From assembly GCA_036850595.1 (NCBI GenBank), contig CM072152.1:8203640-8267639 (forward strand): a stretch of DNA of 64,000 bases, in the 5' to 3' direction. Position numbers and translations under genes: made by a program. Shown one piece after another: positions 1 to 11,813 of this stretch (positions within the stretch are counted from its first letter, which is position 1; each line of letters opens with the position of its first letter). The notes under the pieces were generated by a model, which saw only the letters and a program-made list of their open reading frames with translations, ran no database searches and was not told the DNA's origin. This DNA is from Rhyacichthys aspro (lineage: Eukaryota > Chordata > Actinopteri > Gobiiformes > Rhyacichthyidae).

Positions 1-202
1 ATCAAAGAGTCAAGTGAGACGCTAAGATGTCGTCTTGTTACATCATGGCTACTTAAAGTGACTTTATGAACAAACATCAAGGGATTATTAACCTGACAGT
101 CATACATTACTTTTTTTTATCACAAAAGCCTTCTGTGGAATTAATAAAAAATGTTGGAGTTGATTTTATTTTACTGACTGATTATATAAATCTACTTTAA
201 AG

Positions 203-302
203 CTCTTCTCCCATGGAGTTCCACAGGGTCCTGCGACTGGCCCTATCTTTACCTTATATGAGGTATTCTTTTTGTCATTAAACATTAAATTATTGTTACA
301 GG
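203..302 (+). mobile_element. decayed L2/Rex-type LINE fragment (reverse transcriptase motif)
   Basis: Conceptual translation around 213-262 gives HGVPQGPATGPIFTLY, matching the non-LTR reverse transcriptase motif (H)GVPQGSVLGPxLFxLY. It is followed by a degraded stretch resembling the residues before the YADD motif. Stops interrupt it, so it is dead. Confidence 0.55.
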
Positions 303-2270
303 TTGTGAAGGGGCTGGAGCCTAGCCTTTATAAGCTTGACACCTTGGACAACCACCAGACAATAGCAGGGCTAACATTTAGGAAAACGCTAGACAGGAAA
401 ACAGTCATGACGTTGCTGAGTAAACCTACCGGACATAAAGTCCTAGATGAATGTTATTAGCTAACATCTAACTTAATCAGCCAAGTTCAGCATTTGCATA
501 TTAGATTCAATCCTTGTCTGTCAAACTATTGGAACAACTTTGGGCAACTTTTTTCTTTTTTTTTTAACACAGTCGTATATAACTGTAGGTTTATTTGTGA
601 TGTTTTTGTTTGTTAGTGTCTTAGTTCCTTGAAACACATGAGACTTTAAACACTGAGGCCTGCTTGTGCCCTGATATGGCCCACTCTCTGACAGAGGCTC
701 TGCTCTCTATCTTGTGGTTTCAAGGGGCTCTCTAATTGACCCAACCCAAAGTCATCCAGGGAGCTGCTGCATTCACTGCGCCCTAGCTCTGCTCCCACCA
801 GCTGCTCCTCCAGTGCCCCCTTTAGGCTAGTATCACCCAAGGCCTCTGCATGGAACAAATTGAGAACATGCAACCCAGGGTAACCGGTTTACAGGTTGCA
901 GGTGGGCCAAACAATGTGATATGGATCACTGCACGAGTCTGTTTATTGGTTTCATCATCGCTAACAGAAAACCTTCCCCAGGGACGTGCGGAGAGCCACG
1001 GCAGGAGAAAGACTGCGACTGTGGCTCCGACATGGAAACTGTGACAAGTTTGGATACGGTCGGTGAACTATAAACCCTTCGTGGTGACCCTTGGAGCGAG
1101 CGCGGAACATGGTGACTTTTTCTCATCCACCGTCGGAAAAAAAGGGTTAGGGAGGGAGAGACGAAGTGTCCAATCAGACTGACCGCATTTGCGTCAGTGT
1201 TTTCTGTTGATGTTACAAAGGAATATGTGAGTTGTTGTATATACATTGTGATTGACTTGTTTCCTGGAATAGTTTAGTGATTGTTGCTCTCTGTCAGAGG
1301 CAGTTTACATGTTCCTGACACGGCCAACGCAGTCACTTTTGTCACTTAGGGTCACGTTTACCGAGGGATTTGTGATGCTGGGTGTGACCTTGACCTAAAA
1401 AAACTCCAAATGTACAGTTAAAAATAAAAATACACGCAGTCTTAGACTAGTTGGACACAGTTGAGGCTGTGCCAGAGAGTCTTTTGTACCCAGTTAGTCA
1501 AAACCAACTTTAAAATGCATCAACGTGTTTCATATAACGCTAGGGTTTCTCTGTAGAGCTGTGAGCATGATTGCACTAAACTCATTGACAGACTAGATAT
1601 ATTTAGACTCATGGATGCCAAATATAGACTAGCAACTAAACAGGAGTGTGGTGTCTTACTGTTAAATGGAAATGTTAAATTGTTACCACAGCAGCTATTG
1701 ATCAGTGGATAAGAGCGAAATATCATTTAGTGTGATATTTGATCACATCTTGAGTGTATCTCTCTCTTCACTTTTGTCGCATTTGTCGCTTTTTCACCCT
1801 CTTTTTCTCACAAGAGTTTTTTTTTTTCACCCTCTGCTTCACCGATTCATTTGCCATGGCTGATATGATTGGTCAGTGGGCCGTGTTTCTGCTTTCTATC
1901 TGGAACTTAGCTGAACTGAGCTGTGTAAGTTTCCATAGAGGTCGACCTTGATAGAAAGTGAACCAGCTTCGTGATCCTGAATAAACTCTAAAGTTACCCC
2001 CAGCTTCAAAGTCCAGGGCTTAAGTCCAAACTCATGGAGGTGTTAGCGTTTGGTCAAAGAGCCGGTGTTTGAGAGAAAAATGTTACATTACGATATGATG
2101 AAATGTAGAAGTTTTCAGCCAATCACAAAAATGATGTGGACAACCTGGCTGACCTTCAGTAGAAATGTAGCTTTGGAGTTGTCTTTTTGCCATCAGTCCA
2201 AAAATCTATCTGAAAATAACAGTGAATAATACACAGAGAAAGCCCATTTTGATCATAATCCATTTTATTT
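303..2270. other. non-coding, with one candidate exon on the minus strand
   Basis: Apart from the minus-strand candidate exon ending at 646, nothing gene-like is seen. A slightly CpG-richer patch lies at 1080-1200 and a pyrimidine-rich patch at 1755-1850. Confidence 0.5.
646..850 (-). other. possible terminal coding exon, unrecognised
   Basis: On the minus strand a reasonable acceptor (pyrimidine-rich, ending CCATGCAG at about 850) leads into an open frame, EALGDTSLKGALEEQLVGAE and beyond, that ends in TAA at 648-646. Composition is GC-richer than the flanks and codon use looks coding-like (several CTG, GAG, CAG). I cannot assign it to a family. It may be the last exon of a gene, a pseudo-exon or chance. 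Confidence 0.2.
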
Positions 2271-2274
2271 TGTC

Positions 2275-2290
2275 AAAAAAAAAAAAAAAA
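2275..2290. repeat. A(16) run
   Basis: Homopolymer of 16 A. It precedes a degenerate AAAACCTGTT-like array, so it may be part of the same element. Confidence 0.8.
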
Positions 2291-2309
2291 CAACTATTTG
2301 AGGCAATTC

Positions 2310-2500
2310 AAGTCCAGCCAAAACAGGTTAAAATCTATTAATGTCAAACTGAAAACATTTGGAACCTGTTAAAGTCCGAATAAAATCAATGAAAACCTTT
2401 TAAAGACCAACTTAAACACCATAAAACTGCCCTAAACACATTCAAATCCAACAAGAAGCACTTAAACTGTATTTAAATTGAACTCAACTCACTTTAAACC
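2310..2500. repeat. degenerate approx. 20-21-bp repeat related to the 7916-8080 array
   Basis: Recurring AAAACCTNTTAAAGNCCAAC-like words in the same style as the clean 21-bp array at 7916. It is strongly decayed; period and borders are uncertain. Confidence 0.4.
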
Positions 2501-5263
2501 TCTTTTATGTCCATTATCATTACTGTACATGGAGGTGATACTTTTATGAGATGCTATTGGTGAGTAAAGTTAAAGAATCCCTGTTCTATCCCATCGCTGT
2601 CCACTGTTTGCACTTTGTTCTTGCTCGGCTGCAGATTGTCCCGGCCTTTTACCAGCCCCAGGCAAATTACATCTTTCACCTTTAAGCTGCGGTGGTGTCA
2701 AGTGGCTGTGTGCTGAGGGGTTTGATGCTGAGAGAAAGGGCCCGTTCTCTGGCAGAGGGGCCTTGCTTTTCCACCTGAGCCACAGGTGTTTGCTTAACGT
2801 GCCTGCGGCTTGGACCGGCTGCAGCGCCTTCTTTCACCTTCACCCTGGAAATGTTGACTTTAAGCTCTCCTCCTCCCAAACGTCTGCCGGCCCAAGGGAG
2901 ATGAAAAAGCCACGCTGGCTCCCGATAAACTATATGCCCCTGTGTGTGTGTTTCTGATGATGATGGCGCTGGTGGGAGCGATGATTGTAGCCTATCACCT
3001 TCCCTGACCCCCTCCCTTCTCTTTGACGCACTGTGGAACTGGGGGAAATGTGGAAAGCACTGCAGGAAGGCGGTGCGGGGTAAAATGACGATGAAAAATG
3101 CTAGTATATGTGCAGGTGTTTCTGTGTTTTGACAGAGGATAAGCAGAGGGAAATGTGACGCAGGCCAGAGGTGATTTGAAGCCTAAAGTGCACGGCTGCT
3201 TCTCACTTCACTCAAGACTGCTGAGCGTGGCATTTCAGTTCAGGTGACTGTGTGCACTTATGTAGGCAACAAGAAGATCCATAGAAAAGATTTAAACCAA
3301 CGTTAATCTACATTTAGGGATAAAATAATAGAAGCGTGTGTCTCCGGGAGTAATGACAAGTACAGTAGATGCTGCTTTGACACTGAAGTGTGGAATTGAC
3401 TATAGATATTTGCAAGAAAATATCATGTAGCCACACCTGGATGAAGAGTCAGTTCTGTTGCGTTTGATGTTTGGGCTCCTTGATCAACAGAAACACACTT
3501 TTTTCCTTTGTCGTTTTGTCATGTTTTGTTTTTGGCTCTATAAACTGCAGCATTAAAAAAAATAACATGGACCAGTATGGACTATTGGCTCATTGTAGTC
3601 ACCAACTATCAGTTTTTAGCCATTAGCAATGCTACTAATGTTTAAAAAAATGACAATAAAATGTTTAAATGACATCCACTGGTCATTTGAAGTATTGCAA
3701 CAACTAAATCTTAAATAAAGACCTTTTCTTCATAGAGTTGTTTTAATGATTAGCTTTAGGTTAGGTTTTTTACTATCTCTAATATCACTGAATGAAGATG
3801 AACTTGCTGATTTTGTTTTCGATCATAGCATATCCAACAACACACTCTGTTTTGTTGTAAATGACTTGAATTATACAGTGTGACAGGTAACAGTCACAGG
3901 GGCTTCAGTGTGCTCCAGAACACAGGATCAAGACAGAAAGTTGAAAGAAATACCTTTATATTGTTGCAAACCTTTTTTTTTTTTTTTTTACTAGGAAGCA
4001 TGTGTGTATCGTGCAGCCCTAAAAAAATCACCCATATTTTTAGCAGCTGACTATAAAAAGGACCCCTGTGTTGACAGCTGCAGTTCCAATCCACTTTTAC
4101 TCATCTACACTGGATGAACATGTTTGTGATCAGTGAACTTGCGCTCAGTCAGCTGTGGCTGTTTCCATATTCCAGCTTCGGTAATCTACATCAGCGTTTC
4201 CCAAATGTCAAGCTCCGAAACAGGAGTGGCCCAGACAAGAAACATTTGCTGTCGTTGTGTGGAAAAACAAAATCTGGCCTTGAAATGATGGAAATGATTA
4301 GCTGGATGCAGGAAATCAAGAACACAATCGCCTCCAATTTCCATCTTATAAAGTTATATTTGCATGAGCATTTGTTAAACACTTTACTTACTGGGATCTT
4401 TCTCCAACTCCTGCTCCATCAGCTGCACCTTTTCCCCCTTTCACCTGTCGCCCCCCCTTCCCCTCTGCACATGGCCCTGTTACCTGGCACGCCAACGCAC
4501 TGGTTTATTTTCACGGGGATCCGTTTTCTGGCACTCTCTGCCAGAGACAATATTATGCTGGAAATATACAGGTATTAACTGTTAAGATTTCAGATGGTCA
4601 AATAAACCAGAGGTGCCCTGCTCCGGCACGTCCCAACAGAGACGAGATTGTGTGTGAACGGCTCACTGCTAATGAATCACACCAGGGGGAAGCTGCTCAA
4701 TCACTAATAATTACTCCTCCCTTCTTCCCCTTCACTCCATCCATCTATCCACCCCATCCTCTTTCTCCAGGTCCAGGTGATTTCCAAGCACCTCGCTCAT
4801 TTATCTTACCCACCTTTGATTTTCAATGTGACATTCATTTTACGCTCATTTCCTTGGCCGGGCCATCAAGGCGGGTCTTTCATACGTTCCTCAGAGCCAC
4901 TAAACAGCCTCTTATGTGCTGACCTTTAGCGGCTGGAGAAGGGGGGGCCGAGACAAACAGTGCTCAGCGGGGCGTAAATGATGATGGATCTGTTCTGGCA
5001 AAGCCGGGAGTTGAGTTACGCACAACTGGCTGCGGTTTGCCCCTCGATACATGTGTTCACGTTCAGTGTCCGGGGGCCACACTGCAGACCTGTTGTATGT
5101 TGGCATATTTGCCGAGGCATTCAGGGGTTAAAAGTGAGACAAGATTAATTATTCAGATGTTAATTAGGGGCTAATTAGTATCTTGAGCAAACTATTTAGG
5201 GGAAATGTTGAAGGGACTAATGACAGGGAATGTTAAAAGGACATGTTTGCCCCACAAATACAC

Positions 5264-5276
5264 GGGTCAGAGGTCA
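5264..5276 (+). promoter_or_regulatory. DR1 nuclear-receptor element
   Basis: GGGTCAGAGGTCA: two half-sites separated by one base (HNF4, PPAR/RXR, COUP-TF class). The same 13-mer recurs at 32658 and 47837. Confidence 0.4.
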
Positions 5277-6593
5277 CACTTCAGTCACATGAGGAAGAGC
5301 TAAGTACTGCTCAATCACTGTATTGTATTATTGACTCCAATTCAGCAGCTGGTTGCTCATGCTCAATATATATTACAAAAAAAATTAAATTGAATAAGTA
5401 AATTTTCATTAAATTTGTGTTTTTTTAACATCATCTATCCAAATGTCATTCAGTATAGCGTAATGGAATTAATGTTGATGTCCTGCCCTGCTTCAGTAAA
5501 CACTGAATAATCTCAAAATATACTATAGTGGCTACCTTGTAAAGAAACTTTTTTAAATCTAAGTTATGTTTTCGTATTTGTAACATGACATAACATGAGC
5601 ACTGCACATTGTCCACCAAAAATCACTATTTCTGCGTAAGCAAGACTTCTGACTATGTGTGTGCTGTCTGTGAGTGGGTAGAAGATATTAGCAAGTAGCT
5701 ATATATTAAACCATTCTATTTATTCATGCATTATCACACAAGCTAAAGACTACAAGCTTCAGTGTTATGCTGAATTTGCCATATAACAGATTTACCATAT
5801 AACATCTTGTGGAGGACCAGAGACATACACAAATGGTTTTTATGATTTGTGTTTCTTCATCCAAAACTGTTTATCTGAGATCTGCCTGTTGAGATGACAC
5901 AAAAAAATTAAAATGCACATTGGCATTATAGAAAGACTTTATGCAAATGTTATCAGGTAAAGTAAAAAAAAAGATACAGCTGAAGAGCAGTACCAAAATA
6001 CTTAGCCCTTTAGCAGTCATGCTCCATCTGCTAATTGTAAACAAGGCATAATTCAAGGCATAAGTTTGTTTTGTATTTTTAACTGAAGTTTGATGTCACA
6101 GGCTGAAGTGTAAAGTAAATGTGGGTATAGCACGCCATCTACAGTTCAGGTTTGGTAGATTGTGAACCATATAGTCTGACCATTTTTTCGTTCATTCACC
6201 AAATACCTCCAGCACGTATTATTTTCCTGGGCTTCTTATGATGCATTAACATCCCCAAATAATAACGCTACATTTACTTCATTGTCACTTCTATAATGCA
6301 TTGTAGGCCACAGTATAAGCTGGTTCATCATATCTATTTAAGTTTTATGTTCATACATCACATAACCAAAGAGGAAAACACATTTGTGGACTTTCCCAGT
6401 ACATTTTGGTAGCAGTTTACCCTTTTAACTGTCATCTAAATAAAGACCTGCATCCCTTTCTCATTACCAGGGCTGTTTAATATCTTCATAAAGCATAAAT
6501 GTTTTTTGAATTTATACAAAAAATTGCTGACCTTGCATTGTGTAGTAAGATTTTGGAGCAGGAGGTTAAAGTGTTTGTCATGTCTCTATATCA

Positions 6594-6607
6594 CCAGTAG
6601 AGGGCGT
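6594..6607 (+). promoter_or_regulatory. CTCF-like core, forward orientation
   Basis: CCAGTAGAGGGCGT fits the CTCF core CCASYAGRKGGCRS except at the last base. Confidence 0.35.
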
Positions 6608-7799
6608 CAGAGCACCAGCTTAAGCTAAACATTATTTTCCAGAAAGCACAATAACACTGTACATGTGTTTAGTTAATACCATGAGATTGTTATGTATTGT
6701 TTCTGCCAAAAATACATATCGTATATAATTTTTTTAATGCTCTTTATTTCTATAACTTCTTATGTTTTTGTTTATTATTTTGTTTACTGCCAGTATCCAA
6801 AAAGGCATGTATTCAAACTTAATGTCCATAATCTTTTGGTCATACAGCCCTAGTACGACTCCAAAACCTCATTAAGTCTACATTCAAAAGCCCTCAGTGA
6901 CATGCGTGACTAACCATTCAGTTCAGTTCAGATTCAATTCCTTATTCATACAAAATCATTTGCATGTCAATTTACCACTTAATGCTACAATAATTATCTC
7001 ATTTCTTGTTCTTTGTCATTTCTGCACTGGAAGTTCTCTTTTTCACTTCCTCTGCCATTTAAATCAAGTGAAATCCCCATGACTGATAACCTTTCAGTTC
7101 AACTTTCCAGTGCGTTGTGGTTTTTGTTCTCCTCACACTTTCACTTAGTCATGAGTGTATGGACTTTCTGTCTTTCATTTCTCCTGCAGCACGTAACATT
7201 TTAAAAGGTCACTGATATATATATGATGTGCAAAAGGAGAAGAGGCTCATATTTGACACTCGCTTCTTTCAACAAGTTCTCTCATCCAGGCCTTAAGATC
7301 CCGTTTTAACTCCATGGCTACTGTTTCAAATGTCTGTGAATATATCGTATACAATAAGAGCGTGTATTGGTCTCAGATGGGAGCCACAAATCTGATCTGA
7401 GTGCTGCTAAAGAGACAAATAGAGTGTGCCTTGATCCAAGTACTCCTGTAGGGTATTTACAGCTCTTTTCAATACCCGTACCTATTTTCTTTTTGCTAAC
7501 TAATAATAAGTTGGTAAAATTGAATGTGTTTAAGTCTTTTTGACTATATTTGAAGTGATGGTTGTTGAGGTCACAGGACTGCTAATAAACAGTAAAAGAG
7601 TAAGTACGTGACTAGATAATCTGAGTGAAAATAACTAGTCAGAGAGCGTTTATAGAAAAATGTTTTAAAGCAGCCTGAAATACTGTCCTTTCGAGTTAGT
7701 AGGCACTTTTTTTTTCTTTTTTAAAGAGAAATGACCTGAATTATCTAATAGCATGGGGTAGTAGGAATCATCTGTGGAAAAAAAAGACATAATCTAGGC

Positions 7800-8197
7800 C
7801 ACACATGTCAAACTCAAGGCCCTTTGCAATTTTTCATGTGGCCCTTTGATACATTTAGAAGGTGATATGAGCATGTTTTAGATGGATTTGATTTTTGCTA
7901 CAAAGATAAGTAACTAAAACCTGTTCAAATTCAACCAAAACCTGTTGAAATCCATCTAAAATATGTTGAAATCCAACTAAAGCCTGTTCAAATCTGACTA
8001 AAACCTGTTTAAATCCATCTAAAACTTGTGGAAATCTGACTAAAACTTGTTGAAATGTGACTCAATCTTGTTAAAATCGAAAATCAAAACCAGTTTCCAA
8101 AATGTAAATAAAAGCTTCCAAATATCACCATCTTCGGCCCCTGATAGATTCTTATTAACTTTTTTGGCCCCTCACCAATTTGAGTTTGAAACCACTG
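7800..8197. mobile_element. hAT-type MITE with terminal repeats and 8-bp target duplication
   Basis: The left end reads CACACATGTCAAACTCAA and the right end, reverse-complemented, CAGTGGTTTCAAACTCAA. The pattern CA..NTCAAACTCAA plus GGCC is typical of fish non-autonomous hAT elements. Both sides are flanked by the exact 8-bp duplication ATCTAGGC (7792-7799 and 8198-8205), the hAT signature length. It has no transposase; the middle is a 21-bp minisatellite. Confidence 0.85.
7916..8080. repeat. 21-bp minisatellite, about 8 units, inside the MITE
   Basis: Units start at 7916, 7937, 7958, 7979, 8000, 8021, 8042 and 8063 (last partial), consensus AAAACCTGTTGAAATCYRACT with no period slips. Stops in the frame that reads AAA CCT GTT argue against coding. 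Confidence 0.9.
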
Positions 8198-8330
8198 ATC
8201 TAGGCTTGCTCTTGAATAAGGGACATTCCCATTGGTCTACACCTATGCCAACAAGGAAGTAATGACTAGTGATGATAAAGTGTCTATTTCATCACTGGAT
8301 ATGCGAGTTTACATAATGAGACAAATGAGA

Positions 8331-10299
8331 CGGATGAAAATATCAGGTAATGTAGCTGTCTATAATGGGTGTCCCAATACATTAACATGAGTACAAGTGT
8401 AGGTGCTTACAAATTAATGCTTACCAAAACAGATTTTCCAGATTTTATCCGATTCATCGTATTAAATTGTTTTGAGTGTCTTAAAACCTCAGCAGAGCAT
8501 TACTTGCATTTTACTTAGCTTTTGTCATCATAGAAAAACTCACACTGTCTTGAGTTAATTAATTGTGGTAATATTGAAGAGGATACTGCAATTTTTCTGA
8601 TACCACACCGGCTTTGGGATGGAAACAGCTCTAGTTTTTCTTAAGTACACTCTTTTGCCACATTAGTAAGTTCTACACAGTGTACTGAATGGTTTATTAA
8701 TGAAAGTTAAGAAGACACAGCCATAATACCAGATTGTCCACTGAGTGATTGTAAAACTTTTTTAATGCAGCACCACCAACAGAATAAAAATTAAAAAAAA
8801 AGTGAGATGTTACGATATGAGGTTTGTCCTGACAGCAAAATCAGTTGCCATTTGCGTTCATACAAGTTGCTAACCTGGCTCATAAATCCTATAACATTAC
8901 ACAACGAAAACAAAATGCTTACAACTCAGATGAAAGCCTCTATTCTTCTGTTGTTTCTCATTATCTCCCTCAACATCAGATCAGTGGTAAATACCTAGAG
9001 TGCTGTATCAAAGGCCTGTTGCATCACCACGCCCACACATAAAAACCTACTTCAGTCACACGAGCTGTTACTTCTAGTGACGATGATGAAATGAAAGGAA
9101 AACAATTTTCGAATACAATACAACGTAGCTGGGGAAAGTACTTCTTTCAACGTCATGTAAATCTGGAAAATTTGACTTCCTCTTTGAAAATGATTCACCT
9201 CCAGCTTTTAGAACGAACCTCACCTTGCCTCACAAACCTGATCTGAATTATTTATTTAAGCAAATAAACATTGTGTATTATTGGCACACATTTTCAAAAG
9301 ATTATGCTGTTGGAAAAAGTAAAGTTGCATCATCTGTCAGGCAACACTACCTGTCTTATGACAATAAGTCTGGGTTGGGTTTTCCCCAGTCCACTTTTTC
9401 TGATGCCGTGTTTTTATCTGTGTGTTTCTCAGCTCCTTAATGGGGAAAGAGAAAATTAAATGGAAATTCCCACATTCTGGCTTACAACCAGTAGTATATT
9501 TACATTATAAGATAAGAACTGGACATAGATTTGTATCACACACCTCAAACACTAATGAGAGTGTATCCATATGAGACAAAAGATGTTTCTTGTTGTTTGT
9601 TGGTGTTTATGTTTTTTAAGGAGACACTGACTTACAGATTTTTGAATATCCGCTCTTTAGTTCATTATGAGAAGAGCCACAGTTCTTTCTCTGTTCGAGT
9701 TAAGACTGTTCCATAGTCACTCTTTGACGAGTAGCTACTTGTAATGACATTGTAAAAACAAAAGCTGCAAAGCAAAGTCCCCTTGTAATGAGGCTGCATA
9801 AACAAAAGGAGTCCAGCTGTCAGTAAAATAGGCAATATAAAGTTTCACACGCCATCAAGTGAACCTGCCATTCCACTTTTTTAATCTTAAACTTTTCCTG
9901 GAGTAATCAAAGAGTCTACTGCTTTAAGGAAAGTGTTGTCAGAGGAAATCACATCCAGGAAGGACTGAGTTAAAAAACACATAAAAAACATCATCAGATA
10001 ATGTAATGTAGTGGGTTTTTTTTTTTTGTTTGTTTCTTATCTAATCACTTAATCAAATCATATTCAGCAGGCCAGGTCTTAGAGAAAAAAGCAGTTAGTT
10101 ATGCTTCAGGTTTGGTATTTATATAATAAATAAACTTCATTTCAAAACGCCATTTTTAGTGGAATAAAACTGAGTAGAGAAGTGCAACCCTAGTAGGCCT
10201 ATACATATGCCTACATAAAGTAATTATAGGCTTTTCTGAATAACAAGCTTCCATATAAGATGTATGGGCTACACCCATCAAGTGATTACCTATAGTGCA
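8331..10299. other. non-coding upstream DNA
   Basis: AT-rich; no exon, RNA gene or clear repeat recognised. Confidence 0.6.
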
Positions 10300-10664
10300 T
10301 TTTGGCGAAATGGCTAATACAAGAAGTGACTAAGCCCAGGATTAAACCCGCGTTCAAACCAGAGCTGAAGAAAAGTGAAATGGTCGATGTTAACACGTAG
10401 GCAGAACTTGAAACCATTACAGCAGCGCTGGATTTCGAGACAGAGCCACTTCTGGAAAACGAAAATGCGATGGGAAAATAACCGTTTTTGGAACCGAAGA
10501 GAGAAGGTGAGGGCGGACCGAGGGAGGGACTTTTACCGGAAGACGACGTCACTACAAACGTTTCCATGAAGCAGCAGAAAAACTCCGCAGGGAAAGTTGT
10601 AATTCCCGATTCACGAAATTCCACACCAAAACAAGGCAAGATGAGTCCAACTTATGATGTAAGT
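10300..10664 (+). promoter_or_regulatory. CpG-rich promoter-like island with a candidate first exon
   Basis: This stretch is clearly richer in CG dinucleotides than its surroundings. It carries an ETS-type core CCGGAAG (10536-10542) directly followed by a CRE-type GACGTCAC (10545-10552), a pairing common in TATA-less promoters. Just downstream an ATG at 10566 opens 31 codons (MKQQKNSAGKVV..., ending SPTYD) that run into a perfect splice donor, GAT|GTAAGT, at 10659, phase 0. The same frame upstream looks coding-like but has two stop codons. I do not recognise the protein. It could be an alternative first exon of sdc4, the first exon of an unrecognised gene or lncRNA, or a decayed gene fragment. 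Confidence 0.4.
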
Positions 10665-11399
10665 GGAGCTGATTTCCTGGTTCCTGTCGCCTAACTTCTG
10701 AGGCCGTTTCATTCTGGTAGCCCCCCTCCCCAAATTATGTTAAAGCATTTTATTTTATTAACTGGTTTGATACAACAGCTATGTGGTAATTAATAAGGAA
10801 TTATGTCTGTGTTAGATAACATAGGACTAACACCAGATTATTAGCACACTGTATAGGCCGGGCGTTAATGACCAATTACTAGGCTTTCTTCCTACGCTTT
10901 CATCATGGCTAATTAATGGCAGCAAACTATTAAGATGCTATTGAAATGTCATTATCATGGCAAGGCTGGTGAGTGCTTATCACGTACTGGTCGTAAATTA
11001 TTCAGTAGTCTTTCAGTAGGCTACTTTTTCTAGTAAAAACAAAACAAAAACTTATAATGTAAGTGGAACAATAGTTTTCAGTGAGTAAGAAGGCTAGGCT
11101 GCGTAAACTGTAATATTATGGGCTAGCCTAAATAATATAGCTACAGCAAAACATAAAAACATGTCTTGTGCTTTTTGTTTCGGCTATATTATAAGAATAA
11201 GGCTTTATAAAACACGGAGGTCTACTTTACGTTTTTAAATAGAGTAATATTGGCACAATAATACCGCCAAGCAGCCTGCTAATTCAGAACTTTAACACTG
11301 TTTTGTCAGAATCAATGTGCTATGTAAATCAGATGGCGTATTCCTGTGGAGTAACCATAGGAACCTGTTGAACGTAACCGGTTCCCGTAAACGTAATGG
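10665..11399. other. interval between the CpG island and the sdc4 promoter
   Basis: About 10785-10930 carries several homeodomain-type words (TAATTAATAAGGAATTA, CCAATTAC, GGCTAATTAATGG). No coding sequence is seen. Confidence 0.45.
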
Positions 11400-11759
11400 C
11401 GTCACAGTCGGACCAACCTCATCGGTGATTGGTCGAGAGTTGGGAGGGGAGGGAAAGAGGAGGAGGGGGTTGGATGTCCGAAATATAGAGCAAGATCAAT
11501 CTCTGTAGTTTCAGTGAAGTAGACCTGTAAGCGTAGTGAGAAGAGAGTCCCGCTCCTCCTTTAACAAGACAGTCAAGGTGATAAGGTGGACGGCTACTGA
11601 ACAACTTGTACCTTTCTGGACTATATTTGAACACAAAAGGGTTTTGTGAACCAACCGTGCCTTAAGACACTGAGATTTAAACAAGAGTTGTTCAAAGTAA
11701 CGTGCCACGCAGTTCTGTTTTTTTACTCTTTCAAGACTTTGCCTGCTAGAAGGACAACC
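11400..11759 (+). promoter_or_regulatory. sdc4: sdc4 proximal promoter and 5'UTR
   Basis: Upstream of the start codon lie an inverted CCAAT box (ATTGG, 11428-11432), a G-rich Sp1/KLF-like tract (GGGAGGGGAGGG, 11442-11453) and further purine-rich sequence to about 11470. The AT-rich string AAATATAG near 11483 could act as a weak TATA, which would put the start site around 11510. The transcription start is inferred; no transcript data are available here. Confidence 0.5.
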
Positions 11760-11813
11760 ATGTTGAAGCTATTCATCGTGTTGATTTTATCCGCCGCTGC
11801 TTTTTCAGAGTCG
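11760..11813 (+). CDS. sdc4: sdc4 coding exon 1 (signal peptide)
   Basis: This exon encodes MLKLFIVLILSAAAFSES, a hydrophobic signal peptide. The start lies after a 5'UTR that holds no competing in-frame ATG of note, and its context (aaccATGt) is acceptable. The donor is TCG|GTAAGT, a perfect consensus, in phase 0. Confidence 0.95.

Larger units (their letters stand above)
2501..7749. other. non-coding upstream DNA with possible regulatory islands
   Basis: No exon is supported. GC-richer islands lie at about 2630-3100 and 4400-5100. They include a homeodomain-type TAATTA cluster at 5144-5178, a DR1 element at 5264-5276 and a CTCF-like core at 6594-6607. A T(17) run is at 3973-3989. Confidence 0.5.
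7750..8330. mobile_element. older dispersed repeat, copy 1 (split by a MITE)
   Basis: Segments 7763-7799 and 8206-8330 align in order with 30269-30500: AGGAATCATCTGTG, then GACAT..ATCTAGGC, then TTCCNATTGG, CAACAAGGAAGTAA and GTGTNTATTT. The MITE at 7800-8197 interrupts it. The family is not identified. Confidence 0.6.

Noticed and set aside
4114..4578. 154-codon open frame
   Set aside because: No domain, signal or splice context recognised; composition follows the local non-coding sequence.
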